Shown: positions 1 through 9,654 of the stretch, in pieces
Layout: the number at the start of each line of letters is the position of its first letter
Position numbering within the stretch: the first letter of the stretch is position 1
DNA from: Streptomyces sp. JH14
GTDB lineage: Bacteria; Actinomycetota; Actinomycetes; Streptomycetales; Streptomycetaceae
Direction: 5' to 3'
DNA: 64,000 bases
Assembly: GCF_029428675.1 (NCBI RefSeq)
Contig: NZ_JAJNEL010000001.1
Location: forward strand, 6,324,001-6,388,000
Program-made: the position numbers and the translations under genes
Notes under the pieces: model-generated
The model's input: only the letters and a program-made list of their open reading frames with translations
Databases searched by the model: none
What the model was told of the DNA's origin: nothing

Positions 1-2537
1 TCATGGAGGCCAAGGCGCGTGGCGCCCGCATCATTCACGTCGACCCGCGCTTCACGCGCACCAGCGCCCTCGCCGACCTGCACGTTCCGATCCGGGCCGG
101 CAGCGACATCGCGTTCCTCGGCGCAGTGATCAACCATGTGCTCACCGAGGAGAAGGACTTCCGGGAGTACGTTCTCGCCTACACCAACGCCGCCTCGATC
201 GTCAGCGAGGACTTCCAGGACACCGAGGACCTGGACGGCGTCTTCTCGGGACTCGACCCGGACAAGCACCACTACGACCCCAGCAGCTGGCAGTACGAGG
301 GTGTGGAGGTCCAGGCGCCCTCCGGCGACGTCGACGAACAGTACGAGCAGAAGACACAGGGCTCGGGCCGTGCGGAGACCCACGGGTCGGGAGGAGCCCG
401 GACCGGCGCCCGCCCACCGCGCGACGAGACGCTCAACCACCCGCGCTGCGTCTACCAAATCCTCAAACGCCACTACGCCCGCTACACCCCCGAACTTGTC
501 GAGGAGACCTGCGGAATCCCGCGCAAGACCTTTCTGCGCGTCTGCGATGCCCTGACCGCCAACTCCGGTCGTGAGCGAACCAGTGCATTCGTGTACGCCG
601 TCGGCTGGACCCAGCACTCCACCGGTTCCCAGTACATCCGCGCCGCCAGCGTCCTCCAGCTCCTCCTCGGCAACATCGGCCGCCCCGGCGGCGGCATCCA
701 GGCCCTGCGGGGCCATGCCTCCATCCAGGGCTCCAGCGACATCCCGACCCTCTACAACCTTCTGCCCGGCTACCTGCCGATGCCGCACGCCCACGCTCAC
801 GAGAACCTGGACGCGTTCGTCGAGGCCAGCCGCACCGAGAAGGGCTTCTGGGGCAACATGCGGGCCTACTTCGTGAGTTTGCTCAAGGCGTACTACGGAG
901 ACGCCGCCACAGAGGACAACGACTTCTGTTTCGATCACCTGCCGCGTCTCACCGGCACCCACTCCACCTACAACACGGTCATGGCGCAGCTCGACGGCGC
1001 CTGCAAGGGCTACTTCCTGATGGGGGAGAATCCGGCCGTCGGCTCCGCCAACACTCGCCTCCAACGGCTGGGAATGGCCAACCTGGAGTGGCTGGTCGTC
1101 CGAGACTTCTCCCTCATCGAGTCCGCGACCTGGTGGCAGGACGGACCCGAGATCGAAACGGGTGAACTGCGCACCGAATCGATCCGTACCGAGGTCTTCT
1201 TCTTCCCGGCCGCCGCACACACCGAGAAGTCCGGCTCGTTCACCAACACCAATCGGTGGCTGCAGTGGCATCACGCGGCCGTGGAACCCGAGGGGGACGC
1301 CCGCAGCGACCTGTGGTTCATGTACCACCTGGGTCGGCGCATCAAGGAGAAGCTGGCCGGTTCGACCGAGCCCATGGACCAGCCGGTCCGGGACCTCACC
1401 TGGGACTACCCCGTCGAAGGGCCGCTGCGTGAGCCGGTCGCCCACGCGATCCTGGCCGAGATCAACGGACACGGCCCGGACGGCGGTCCGCTCTCCGCCT
1501 ACACGGAGCTGAAGGACGACGGATCCACCCGCTGCGGCTGCTGGATCTACTGCGGGGTGTACGCCGACGGCATCAACCACGCCGCTCGGCGCACACCTCA
1601 CACGGAGCAGGACTACGTGGCCGCCGACTGGGCATGGGCCTGGCCTGCCAACCGCCGCATTCTTTACAACCGGGCCTCCGCGGCCCCCGACGGGACGCCG
1701 TGGAGCGACCGCAAGGCGTACGTGTGGTGGGACGACATGGAAGGGAAGTGGACCGGCCGCGACGTCCCCGACTTCGTACCCGACCGCGCGCCCGACTACG
1801 TGCCACCGGAAGGCGCAACCGGGCCCGACGCCCTGCGCGGCGACGACCCGTTCATCATGCAGGCCGACGGCAAAGGGTGGCTGTACGCGCCCGCCGGCCT
1901 GGAGGACGGGCCGCTTCCCACCCACTACGAGCCGCAGGACTCGCCCTTCCCCAACGCCCTTTACCCGTCCACCGCGCGCTCGCCCGTACGGCAGCTGCTT
2001 CCGCGCGAGGGCAATCGCTACCACCCCAGTGGCAACGAACCGGGCGCGGAGGTCTATCCGTACATCGTCACCACCCACCGTCTCACCGAGCACTTCACCG
2101 CCGGTGGCATGAGTCGCTGGTCCCCCTAACTCTCTGAACTCCAGCCCGAGTTCTTCTGCGAACTCTCCCCGCAACTGGCTGCCGAGCGCGGCCTGGAGCA
2201 CGGCGGTTGGGCCACCATCATCACCGCCCGCAATGCTGTCGAGGCGCGCGTCATGGTCACTGATCGGCTCAAGCCCCTGACAGTCCACGGGCGGACCGTC
2301 CACCAGATCGGGCTGCCCTTCCACTGGGGGCCCAACGGGATCTCCACGGGGGACGCGGCCAACGAACTCATGGCCATCGCGCTCGACCCGAACGCCCACA
2401 TCCAGGAGGACAAGGCACTCACCGCCGACATCCGCCCCGGTCGGCGCCCTCGCGGGCCCGATCTGCCGAAGCTGGTCGCGGAGTACCGACGGCGCGCAGG
2501 AGTCACCGAGACGACAGGGATGGAGAATCGGACATGA
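1..2537 (+). pseudogene. Formate dehydrogenase alpha (molybdopterin) subunit, 5'-truncated by window edge, in-frame stop
   Basis: This is the C-terminal part of the catalytic molybdopterin subunit of a membrane-associated formate dehydrogenase, which oxidises formate to CO2 and passes electrons to the beta subunit encoded next. The start, including the Sec/Cys active site and N-terminal 4Fe-4S site, lies left of the window. The frame is open to codon TAA at 2127-2129 (after ...GGMSRWSP) and resumes in the same frame with LSELQPEFF, the molybdopterin-dinucleotide domain (RLKPLTVHG, HQIGLPFHWG), to 2537. Homologues have an aromatic residue at the stop, so one C-to-A change in TAC would explain it. 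The TGA overlaps the beta start (ATGA). It could be a true nonsense mutation or a sequencing error; without readthrough the enzyme would lack its cofactor-capping domain. Confidence 0.85.
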
Positions 2538-3448
2538 CGGACCGGCACCTGTTCAGCGGTCCCGAACCGGACCCGGCCCGCGACGCCGGCCACCCGGAAC
2601 CCCCGGAACGGGTCGGATTCTTCACCGACACGTCGGTCTGCATCGGCTGCAAGGCCTGCGAGGTGGCCTGCAAGGAATGGAACGCGATCCCGGAGGACGG
2701 GATGCCGTTGAGCGGCATGAGCTACGACAACACCCAGGGGCTGGGCGCCTCCACATGGCGCCATGTCGCCTTCATCGAACAGAAGGTGCCTGCGCCGGAC
2801 GGGCGCACCGAGCTCTCGCTCGTCGAGGGCACCCCGACTGCGCCCCAACCCCCGCAGGCACCGGACGGCATGCGCTGGCTGATGTCGTCGGACGTCTGCA
2901 AGCACTGCACACACGCGGCCTGTCTGGACGTATGCCCCACCGGCTCACTGTTCCGCACGGAATTCGGCACCGTCGTCGTCCAGGAGGACATCTGCAACGG
3001 CTGCGGCTACTGCGTGCCCGCCTGCCCGTACGGGGTGATCGAGCAACGTCAGCACGACGGAAGGGCGTTCAAGTGCACGATGTGCTACGACCGCCTCGGC
3101 GCGGGACAGGAACCGGCCTGCGCGAAGGCCTGCCCGACCGAATCCATCCAGTTCGGACCACTGGACGAGCTGCGCGAACGCGCCGCCCTGCGTGTGGACC
3201 AACTGCACGAACAAGGCGTGGAACAGGCACACCTGTACGGCCACGATCCGCACGACGGGGTCGGTGGTGACGGAGCGTTCTTCCTGCTCCTCGACAAGCC
3301 AGAGGTGTACGGACTCCCGCCCGACCCCGTCGTGACCACCCGCGATCTGCCGACCATGTGGAAGCACGCGGGCGCCGCCGCACTGTCCCTCGCCGGCAGC
3401 ATCGCGCTCGCATTCGTACTGGCCGGTCGAACCAAGGAGGGACGATGA
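2534..3448 (+). CDS. Formate dehydrogenase beta (iron-sulfur) subunit
   Basis: 304-residue four-cluster ferredoxin subunit that wires the alpha subunit to the membrane subunit. Four cysteine groups are visible: CIGCKACEVACK (about residue 36), CKHCTHAACLDVCPTG (about 122), CNGCGYCVPACPYG (about 155) and CTMCYDRL...CAKACPTESI (about 180-205). This is the FdnH/FdoH/HybA pattern. A hydrophobic helix near the C-terminus (HAGAAALSLAGSIALAFVLAG) probably anchors it to the membrane. The start ATG overlaps the alpha stop and the stop overlaps the next ATG, so the three genes are translationally coupled. Confidence 0.93.
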   Translation: MTDRHLFSGPEPDPARDAGHPEPPERVGFFTDTSVCIGCKACEVACKEWNAIPEDGMPLSGMSYDNTQGLGASTWRHVAFIEQKVPAPDGRTELSLVEGTPTAPQPPQAPDGMRWLMSSDVCKHCTHAACLDVCPTGSLFRTEFGTVVVQEDICNGCGYCVPACPYGVIEQRQHDGRAFKCTMCYDRLGAGQEPACAKACPTESIQFGPLDELRERAALRVDQLHEQGVEQAHLYGHDPHDGVGGDGAFFLLLDKPEVYGLPPDPVVTTRDLPTMWKHAGAAALSLAGSIALAFVLAGRTKEGR

Positions 3449-4365
3449 CCAGGACCCGGCAGCGACGTGGTGAACAGGTCATGGTTCCGCGCGCGGAATT
3501 CGAGTCCTACTACGGGCGTCCGATCATCCACGCCCCGTCCTGGGCACCCCGCGACATCGCCGGATACTTCTTCCTCGGCGGTCTCGCCGGAGCAGGCTCG
3601 GTGCTCGCCGCCGGATCCCATCTCACCGGGCGCCCTCGCACCGCCACCGCGATGAAGGTCTCGTCCCTCGCCGCCGTTTCGCTGTCCGCCGCAGCCCTGA
3701 TCCATGACCTCGGCAGACCCGGCCGGTTCGCCAACATGCTGCGTGTGTTCAAACCGACCTCCCCGATGAGCATGGGCTCCTGGCTGCTCAGCGCGTACGG
3801 CCCCGCCACCGGGGCGGCCGCACTCAGTGCCGTCACGGGACGGCTGCCCCGGGCGGGCGCCGCAGCGACCACGGGGGCCGCGCTGCTCGGGCCGATGCTG
3901 GCCTCGTACACCGCCGTCCTCGCCGCCGACACCGCCGTTCCCGCCTGGCACGGCGCGCACCGAGAACTTCCCTACCTATTCACGGCGTCTGCGACCGCCG
4001 CCGCCTCGGGGATGGCACTGATCGTCGCGCCACCGCATGAGAGCGGTCCCGCACGTTGCGCAGCGGTGCTCGCGGCAACGGCCGAGAGCCTGGCGACCGA
4101 GGCCGCCGAACGACGCCTCGGCATGGTTGCGGAGACCTGGCGCGAAGGCCGCGCGGGTGCGCTCATGCGTACCGCCCGCTCCCTGACCCTTGCGGGAGCC
4201 GCGACCGCGGCACTGGCCGGCGGCCGCAGCCGGCCGGCCGCCGTGGTGGGTGGGCTCGCACTGCTCGCGGGTTCGGTATGCACCCGCTTCGGCGTCTTCG
4301 CGGCAGGGATCGCCTCCGCGGAGGACCCGAAGTACACCGTCGTACCTCAGCAGAAGGGAGAGTGA
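3445..4365 (+). CDS. NrfD/PsrC-like membrane subunit of formate dehydrogenase
   Basis: About 306 residues with several hydrophobic helices (GYFFLGGLAGAGSVLAAGS, AVSLSAAALIHDLGRPGRF, LLSAYGPATGAAALSAV, LLGPMLASYTAVLAADT). The pattern, including the helix with HDLGRP and the later Y-TAVLAADTAVPAW segment, is that of NrfD/PsrC quinone-reactive anchors. The start is the ATG overlapping the beta stop, with AAGGAGG upstream; a longer frame upstream lies within the beta gene and is rejected. It probably replaces the cytochrome b gamma subunit of enterobacterial enzymes and passes electrons to menaquinone. Confidence 0.85.
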   Translation: MTRTRQRRGEQVMVPRAEFESYYGRPIIHAPSWAPRDIAGYFFLGGLAGAGSVLAAGSHLTGRPRTATAMKVSSLAAVSLSAAALIHDLGRPGRFANMLRVFKPTSPMSMGSWLLSAYGPATGAAALSAVTGRLPRAGAAATTGAALLGPMLASYTAVLAADTAVPAWHGAHRELPYLFTASATAAASGMALIVAPPHESGPARCAAVLAATAESLATEAAERRLGMVAETWREGRAGALMRTARSLTLAGAATAALAGGRSRPAAVVGGLALLAGSVCTRFGVFAAGIASAEDPKYTVVPQQKGE

Positions 4366-4370
4366 CCCCG

Positions 4371-4664
4371 ATGGTCACCCTTTCTGTCACCGGAGCGTCC
4401 AAGGAGGACGTTGCCACCGTCTTCGACGTTCTGCGGATTCCACACCGACCGTCCCTCCGACGCCGTGCCCCAGGAACAGCCGGGGGACGCCCTTGCACCC
4501 TGCGTCGTCTGGCGGTCTCTGCGCACGCGGCTGGCGAGCCCGGCTTCACCTGGGGCCTGCTGCACGGTCAGGAGAGAGCCGCAGCCGGCGCCCGGGAGCG
4601 GCAGCTCCCCGAGGTGTGGGCTCGTGCCCGCGCGGCGGCTCGGCGCAAGGCCATCCGTCGCTGA
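4371..4664 (+). pseudogene. Degenerate small protein downstream of formate dehydrogenase
   Basis: A short frame starts 5 bp after the NrfD-like gene: MVTLSVTGASKEDVATVFDVL. The conserved-looking continuation TDRPSDAVPQEQPGD is in the +1 frame (about 4440-4495). Small actinobacterial proteins encoded next to fdh genes have, from memory, these two segments in one frame. The original frame then ends in an unrelated-looking helix-rich tail (AAGEPGFTWGLLHGQE to 4664). The arrangement suggests a frameshift or a join of two gene remnants. The function of the intact protein is unknown to me. Confidence 0.45.
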
Positions 4665-5194
4665 CGGATCCGGGAGCCTTGAGGCGATGCGATGTGCGGC
4701 CGGGGGGTGTGGCGACGGGCCAGCGGCTTCGACAAGTCGGCTGCAAGGAGTGCTTCGTCCGTCGACGACCAATCCGCGCCGGTGACGACTGGCGCTGTCT
4801 CCTTCCGACGTGCCGAGAAGACCTGCGCATGCTTGCCAACATAGCCAAGGCGCCTTCACGAGTGCAGGCTGACCGTGCTTCGCGAGCAGCTCGCACCCCG
4901 GCCGGGCCCCCGCCGTATGTCAGTCGAGGGAATGGCTGCGGTGGCCGTTAGTGCCGCATCAGGCACGTTCGGCCACTGGGCCGCCGGCCCCAGGCCTGAC
5001 CGCCGACCGTTGCTCAGTCGGGGTGAGACTGCGGCTGCTTGGAGTTGGTAATGGACGGCCACGATCGCGGTGTCAGGCGGGTTGCGGAACCTGCCCGGCG
5101 CCGAAATGCTCCGACGAGGTCCGAGCGCTCGCGGCTGCGGCGAGTTCACGGCGGTACCCGCGGTTCTGCCGCAGAGCATGCGCCGGCCGGTCCG
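4665..5194. other. Gene-free stretch (about 530 bp)
   Basis: No frame here shows a recognisable domain or a convincing ribosome site. It lies between the fdh block (+) and a convergent SDR gene (-), so transcription stops would be expected, but I see no clean long hairpin. Confidence 0.5.
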
Positions 5195-6064
5195 TCAGAC
5201 GTCTTGGCCGGTGGCGGCCGCCCGCCCGCCCGGGCCCAGCAGTCCGGTCGCGGAAAAGTCCGAGTGCATCAGTTCCTGCTGGGAGAGCCGGGTGACCAGC
5301 CCCGGCAGGAGCGCGCGCACCGCCTGCACGCTCCGCAGCCACCCGGGGACGTACACCGTCGGCGCGCGCCGCTCGACAGCGCTCACCAACACCTCGGCCA
5401 CCTGCCGGACCGGGTAGACCTTCCGGGCCGGAGGGGGCATGTGCGCTCGTAGTTCCCGCAGCACGGCATGGTGGTCGGCGTCGCGGATCATGTCTGTGTC
5501 GGTCCAGCCCAGATAGGCCGTTCCCACGCCGACCCCGCAGGGAGCCAACTCGGCGCGGAGCGAGTGGGCGAAGAACTCCACCCCGGCTTTCGAGGCGCAG
5601 TACGCACTCATCAGCGGTGCCGCACCGATAGACGCCAAGGAGGCGATCTGGAGGTAGTAGCCGCGGGTAACGAGCAGGTCGGGCAGGAACGCCCGGGCGG
5701 TGATGGAACTACCCACGAGATTGACCTCGATGACGCGACGCCAGGTGTCCGAATCGGAGTAGGCGAAGGGCCCACCCTCGGCGACCCCCGCGTTGGCCAC
5801 CACTACGGACGCGCGGCCCAGCCGATTACGGACTGCCTCGGCAGCCTCCGCCATCGCCACGTCATCCGTCACGTCCACGTGCCAGTGGTGCGATGTGGTG
5901 GGAAGGCCTGCTGCGACCTCGGCGAGCGCCTCCTTCTCCAGTCCGAGCAAGGCCACTCGGGCACCGCGTTCGGCCAGCCGTCTGGCCATGGCTTCGCCCA
6001 CTCCTCGGGCAGCGCCGGTGACCACAGCGGTGCGGCCTCGCAGAACGTGCTTGTCAGCGGCCAC
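5195..6064 (-). CDS. SDR family oxidoreductase
   Basis: 289-residue classical short-chain dehydrogenase. It has the Rossmann motif TGAARGVGEAMARR near the N-terminus, NAG in VVVANAGVAEGG, and the catalytic set S...YCASK (LMSAYCASKAGVEFF). The C-terminal region predicts a short hydrophobic segment (VRALLPGLVTRL). It is probably NADPH-linked, because an Arg follows the first glycines. The substrate is unknown. The start is the GTG at 6062-6064 preceded by GAGGAG at suitable spacing; the frame is open further upstream but that part lacks family similarity. Confidence 0.85.
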   Translation of the reverse strand: MAADKHVLRGRTAVVTGAARGVGEAMARRLAERGARVALLGLEKEALAEVAAGLPTTSHHWHVDVTDDVAMAEAAEAVRNRLGRASVVVANAGVAEGGPFAYSDSDTWRRVIEVNLVGSSITARAFLPDLLVTRGYYLQIASLASIGAAPLMSAYCASKAGVEFFAHSLRAELAPCGVGVGTAYLGWTDTDMIRDADHHAVLRELRAHMPPPARKVYPVRQVAEVLVSAVERRAPTVYVPGWLRSVQAVRALLPGLVTRLSQQELMHSDFSATGLLGPGGRAAATGQDV

Positions 6065-6599
6065 TGGAACTCCTCGACGCCAGTCGTTCAGGGCCAGGCT
6101 CCTGGGTCTCGCCCTCGTCTGCACATGCTTTCCGCCCGTTGGGGCTGCCGCGACCGGACCGCTCTGAGTGCCGGCTCGGCCTCGCCGGGAGTCGCCGTGC
6201 TCGGTGCGCAGACAGATCAGCACTTCCGGCTCCATCGTCGCCGTTGTGAAGCCGGGGGCCAAACGCTGCGGCGTGACTGGGCCGGTCGGGTGCGATAGGC
6301 CGCGAGCGTATTCGGCCAGGTGGGGGCTGAGATACCAACGCCCGGGGGCTTCCTGATGGGCACGTCGCCACCGGGCTCCAGATCGCGTGAATCGCACGGT
6401 TCGAGGGTGCGACTACTCGTGCCCTCGCGCTGTGGTGCGCGGTCCACTCCGTGCTGCCCCCAGTGGCGGGCGATGCGTTGGGAGCGTATGGCTGGTATAT
6501 ATGCGGCGGCCCGGTTTGGGATGGCGCGCGGGGCGCGGGAATCGCCTCCCGGGCTGCCGCGCTGGTGGGATCTGAACAGCGACATCAGGGAGGCGCTCG
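6065..6599. other. Divergent intergenic region (about 535 bp)
   Basis: Lies between the leftward SDR and the rightward membrane protein at 6600, so it should contain two divergent promoters. I recognise no gene. The strand opposite 6200-6400 stays open and may be old coding sequence, but I cannot name a family. Confidence 0.4.
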
Positions 6600-7151
6600 A
6601 TGTCGTCAGGAATCGTCATTGCGATCATTGCCGTGGTCGTCCTTATCGCCCTCGCGATCGGCTTGTGGATGGCAATTCGTCGCCGCCACCTGCGAAATCG
6701 TTTTGGGCCGGAGTATGAGCGCACAGTTGAAGCCGGTGACAGCCGCATGGCGGCGGAGCGAGATCTGCGCGCCCGCGAGGAACGGCATGACGACCTCGAT
6801 GTGAAGCCTCTGGCCTCGTCTGCCCGTCAGCAGTACGCGCGGGACTGGAACGGTGTGCAGGAGCACTTCGTGGACCGGCCGCAGGAGGCGGTCGGTGAGG
6901 CGGACCAGTTGGTGACCCGGCTCATGAAGGAACGTGGCTACCCGACCGAGGGGTACGAGCAGCAGCTCAAGGACCTGTCGGTCGAACACGGGCGCACGCT
7001 GGAGCACTACCGCGCCGCACACGAAGTCAAAGCACGCAGTGGCGATCAGCAGACGACCACCGAGGAACTGCGGGGAGCGATGGTGCACTACCGCGCGCTC
7101 TTCGACGACCTGCTCACCAACGGCGACAGGCCGGGACAGCAACGCGCCTGA
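6600..7151 (+). CDS. Single-pass membrane protein with a conserved helical domain, function unknown
   Basis: 183 residues. An N-terminal transmembrane helix (VIAIIAVVVLIALAIGLWMA) is followed by RRRH, which predicts a cytoplasmic remainder. Residues about 75-175 form a helical domain (YARDWNGVQEHFVDRPQEAV ... GAMVHYRALFDDLL) that recurs, without the membrane anchor, in the next gene (FKSKWTAVQTAFVDDPKDAV ... IALQRYRSFFNRLL). The shared core is W-x2-VQ-x2-FVD-x-P-x2-AV-x2-AD-x-LV. The start ATG has AGGGAGG 7 nt upstream. I cannot name the family. Confidence 0.75.
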   Translation: MSSGIVIAIIAVVVLIALAIGLWMAIRRRHLRNRFGPEYERTVEAGDSRMAAERDLRAREERHDDLDVKPLASSARQQYARDWNGVQEHFVDRPQEAVGEADQLVTRLMKERGYPTEGYEQQLKDLSVEHGRTLEHYRAAHEVKARSGDQQTTTEELRGAMVHYRALFDDLLTNGDRPGQQRA

Positions 7152-7225
7152 CCAGGACCCCGCGTAGGCCGGCGGGCCACGGATCGAGGGCTCGCCCTGA
7201 ACCGATTCGGACGAGGTGGACAAGC

Positions 7226-7705
7226 ATGCAGCGCGAACACAGTGAAGCGGGCGACACGGGCCTGAGCACCGAGGACCTCGCCCGGCCTCGGCAGGACCAG
7301 GACGCAGACCCGGGCACGCCGTCGGCATCAGCGGATGACTCTCCCCCGTACGCCGCGGATGCCACTGCGGACGGGGCGTCCCCGGAGCGGGCGGCAGGCG
7401 CACCGCATGCATCGGCGCCGGAGGACACCCAGGAGAACGAGCCGCTTCTCGGGCCCGAGGAGGCCGAGGCCTTCAAGTCCAAATGGACGGCTGTCCAGAC
7501 CGCCTTCGTCGACGATCCGAAGGATGCCGTCCGTGCGGCCGACGCCTTGGTCGCCGACGTGATGCAGACGCTGGCCGGGTCGTTCGCATCCCGCAAGGAT
7601 GGGCTCGAAAGCCAGTGGGGCCGGGGCGAGGAGGTCCTCACCGAGGATCTGCGCATAGCACTTCAGCGCTACCGCTCGTTCTTCAACCGCCTGCTCAGCA
7701 CCTGA
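7226..7705 (+). CDS. Small protein sharing the helical domain of its neighbour
   Basis: 159 residues. The first 70 are acidic and low-complexity (Asp, Ala, Glu, Pro rich), probably disordered. Residues 80-159 carry the same W..VQ..FVD.P..AV..AD.LV domain as the membrane protein encoded 74 bp upstream. GAGGTGG lies 7 nt before the ATG. The pair looks like an old tandem duplication in which one copy kept a membrane anchor and the other an acidic tail. Function unknown. Confidence 0.7.
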   Translation: MQREHSEAGDTGLSTEDLARPRQDQDADPGTPSASADDSPPYAADATADGASPERAAGAPHASAPEDTQENEPLLGPEEAEAFKSKWTAVQTAFVDDPKDAVRAADALVADVMQTLAGSFASRKDGLESQWGRGEEVLTEDLRIALQRYRSFFNRLLST

Positions 7706-7819
7706 CAGTGGCTCCCATGGATCAGCGGGGAAAGCACCTGTGATGCCCGCCTTGCGATCTACGGGCCGCGGAAAGATCACGCAGTCCGAACCCGAAATTC
7801 ATCGGAAAGGAAGTGTGTG

Positions 7820-8236
7820 ATGACCACCGCGCGAGACAACATGACCCCCCACGCCGAGTGCATCGGCGAGAACGAATCCGCTCTCCTCGCCGCCCACAAG
7901 ATGGCCGAGCTGGGCGTGGGTGCTCTGCCTATCTGCGGAGAGGACGAACGGCTCGAGGGCGTACTCACCGACCGCGACATTGTGGTCAAGGTGCTTGCGG
8001 CGGACAAGGACCCGGCCGGGATCAAGGCGGGCGAGCTGGCGCAGGGTGAAGCTGTCACGATCGGCGCGGACGACGACGCGTCGGAGGTTCTCCGCACGAT
8101 GAGCGAACACAAGGTGCGTCGACTGCCGGTCACGGATGGTCACACACTGGTCGGCATGGTCGCCCAGGCCGATGTGGCCCGGGCGCTGCCCGGTCCGGCC
8201 GTCGGTGACCTCCTCGACGTACTGTCTTCCGGCTGA
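7820..8236 (+). CDS. CBS-domain pair protein
   Basis: 138-residue protein made almost entirely of two CBS motifs (a Bateman module): MTPHAECIGENESALLAA...GVGALPICGEDERLEGVLTD, then AVTIGADDDASEVLRT...HKVRRLPVTDG...LVGMVAQADV. Such stand-alone modules bind adenine nucleotides and act as energy or redox sensors. Start ATG 7820 follows GGAAAGGAAG; the GTG one codon earlier is possible. It is paralogous to the gene at 19034. Confidence 0.88.
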   Translation: MTTARDNMTPHAECIGENESALLAAHKMAELGVGALPICGEDERLEGVLTDRDIVVKVLAADKDPAGIKAGELAQGEAVTIGADDDASEVLRTMSEHKVRRLPVTDGHTLVGMVAQADVARALPGPAVGDLLDVLSSG

Positions 8237-8687
8237 CCGTCCCAGGGCAGCAACACCGCGCGCGGAGAAGGGCGTTTCGCAAAGGGCGGCGTTTCGCCAC
8301 GTCTGCGGCCCTTCTGTTCCCTTGCCGCGCGAGCGAGCGGTGAGAGTGGCTGCGTGGCTCCGTTCCAGTCGTGATCCAAAGCTCGACGAGATCTGACCGC
8401 TCGCAGGCCGCGTTGTCCGCACTGCTGCCGACGGCGCCCCGCTGACGAGCCTGTGTTCCTGTGTCCGAGATCGATACACGCCCTGCCGTGGTCTTCTCCG
8501 GATCTACCTGGGATGAACGTGCTCGCCCTGTCCTGACGGTTCGGGCGGGGTCCGTATCCGGGTGGAAGATGCGGATGAGCCCGTTGGCGCTCAGCCTGGA
8601 GATACGAGAGTTTCCGACCCCGCCGCTCCTTCCGGTCGCGGCATGGTTACCGGGGCTGGTAGACGCTGCGCAACATACGGAGCAGAA
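8237..8687. other. Gene-free stretch (about 450 bp)
   Basis: No domain, ribosome site plus frame, or clear terminator is visible between the CBS gene and the small hydrophilic protein at 8688. Confidence 0.4.
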
Positions 8688-9068
8688 ATGACTGAACACC
8701 GGAAATCTTCACACCGGAAATCTTCACAACCGAAGATGGGCGAGGGCCCCAGCAGGCACGAGGGAACCGAGCAGCACGGTTGGTCAACCGATGTCGACCA
8801 GACCGAGCAGCAGGAAAATGAGAGTGCGCAGCGGTCATTCCATCCCGAGCGTTACGCGCCGAAGAAGGACCGCAGCAAGGAGACCGGCGGGCGGGAGAAG
8901 GTATCGCCGGCGAGCGAGATCAAGAGTGAGACACGTCGGGGCGAGGAGCGAGCCGCCGAAACCGACGAGAAGGGTACGCGGGACATGGGGCGGAAGGGCC
9001 CTGCGGGCCGACCCAGCGGAGGTAAGGACGCGGAAGCATACACCGGAGTCGACCCGCAAAATCCCTGA
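8688..9068 (+). CDS. Small, highly charged, probably disordered protein
   Basis: 126 residues dominated by Glu, Lys, Arg, Gln, Ser and Gly, with no hydrophobic core. It begins with a duplicated HRKSS unit encoded by a 15-bp tandem repeat. The composition resembles desiccation- or stress-associated disordered proteins, but I recognise no named family. Start ATG 8688 with GGAG 6-7 nt upstream; a longer frame to 8562 is less likely because the extra residues are Ala/Pro/Arg-rich. Confidence 0.6.
   Translation: MTEHRKSSHRKSSQPKMGEGPSRHEGTEQHGWSTDVDQTEQQENESAQRSFHPERYAPKKDRSKETGGREKVSPASEIKSETRRGEERAAETDEKGTRDMGRKGPAGRPSGGKDAEAYTGVDPQNP
8699..8728 (+). repeat. Two tandem 15-bp units inside the small charged protein gene
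   Basis: CCGGAAATCTTCACA occurs twice without a gap and adds one HRKSS unit to the protein. A multiple of three keeps the frame, so the copy number could vary harmlessly. Confidence 0.85.
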
Positions 9069-9654
9069 CTCCGCGACCACGGCGTACGACCCTGTAGAAG
9101 CACTCGGCCGCGGGTAGGCGCCGCGTCGCCGTCCTTGATGTCGGCATGGTCGCGCTGGTCATTGCTCCGGCCGGCGGCACGCTGGGCCAGGATGGCGAAC
9201 CGGTCCGTGCAACAACGCACCTTCGCCGTCGCCCGGTCCACCGAGTTCGATGCGATGGCCGGGTGCCGGATCCGATCGCGGATGCCTACGGCGCCCGCGA
9301 CGTCAAGGTCGGCGACGGGCGCTCGGAGTTGGGGCGGCGGGGCCGATGCTCTGGAGGCAGCCGGCTTGCCCGCGGATTCCGCAGGGATGGTGGTCGGTGA
9401 GGCCGCGTCCGGCGTGCTGCAGGCCGTGACAGGACTTCTCGGGTCCCGCGCCTGGGATCGCTTCATCCCTGCTCTATGGGTGCGATCAGACATGGGACGA
9501 GAATGCGCGCGGTCCTGGGCACATGCCGGGCGAGGCGGCAGGAGTTTCGGGGACTCGCTCCGGGGCGCCCCGACCGCTCGTCGAGCCTCAGTCCGCTTCC
9601 CCGGGCAGCTCACTCGAAGTGTTTTCGTCCTCCTGCACCGGAAAGCCGCACACC
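9069..9654. other. Gene-free stretch (about 585 bp)
   Basis: Several overlapping frames are open on both strands, as expected at this GC content, but none shows a domain or start signal. It contains the promoter region of the decarboxylase gene that follows. Confidence 0.4.

Noticed and set aside
2127..2129. Possibility that the stop in formate dehydrogenase encodes selenocysteine
   Set aside because: The codon is TAA, not TGA, and it lies far from the catalytic residue of the family, which would be left of the window.
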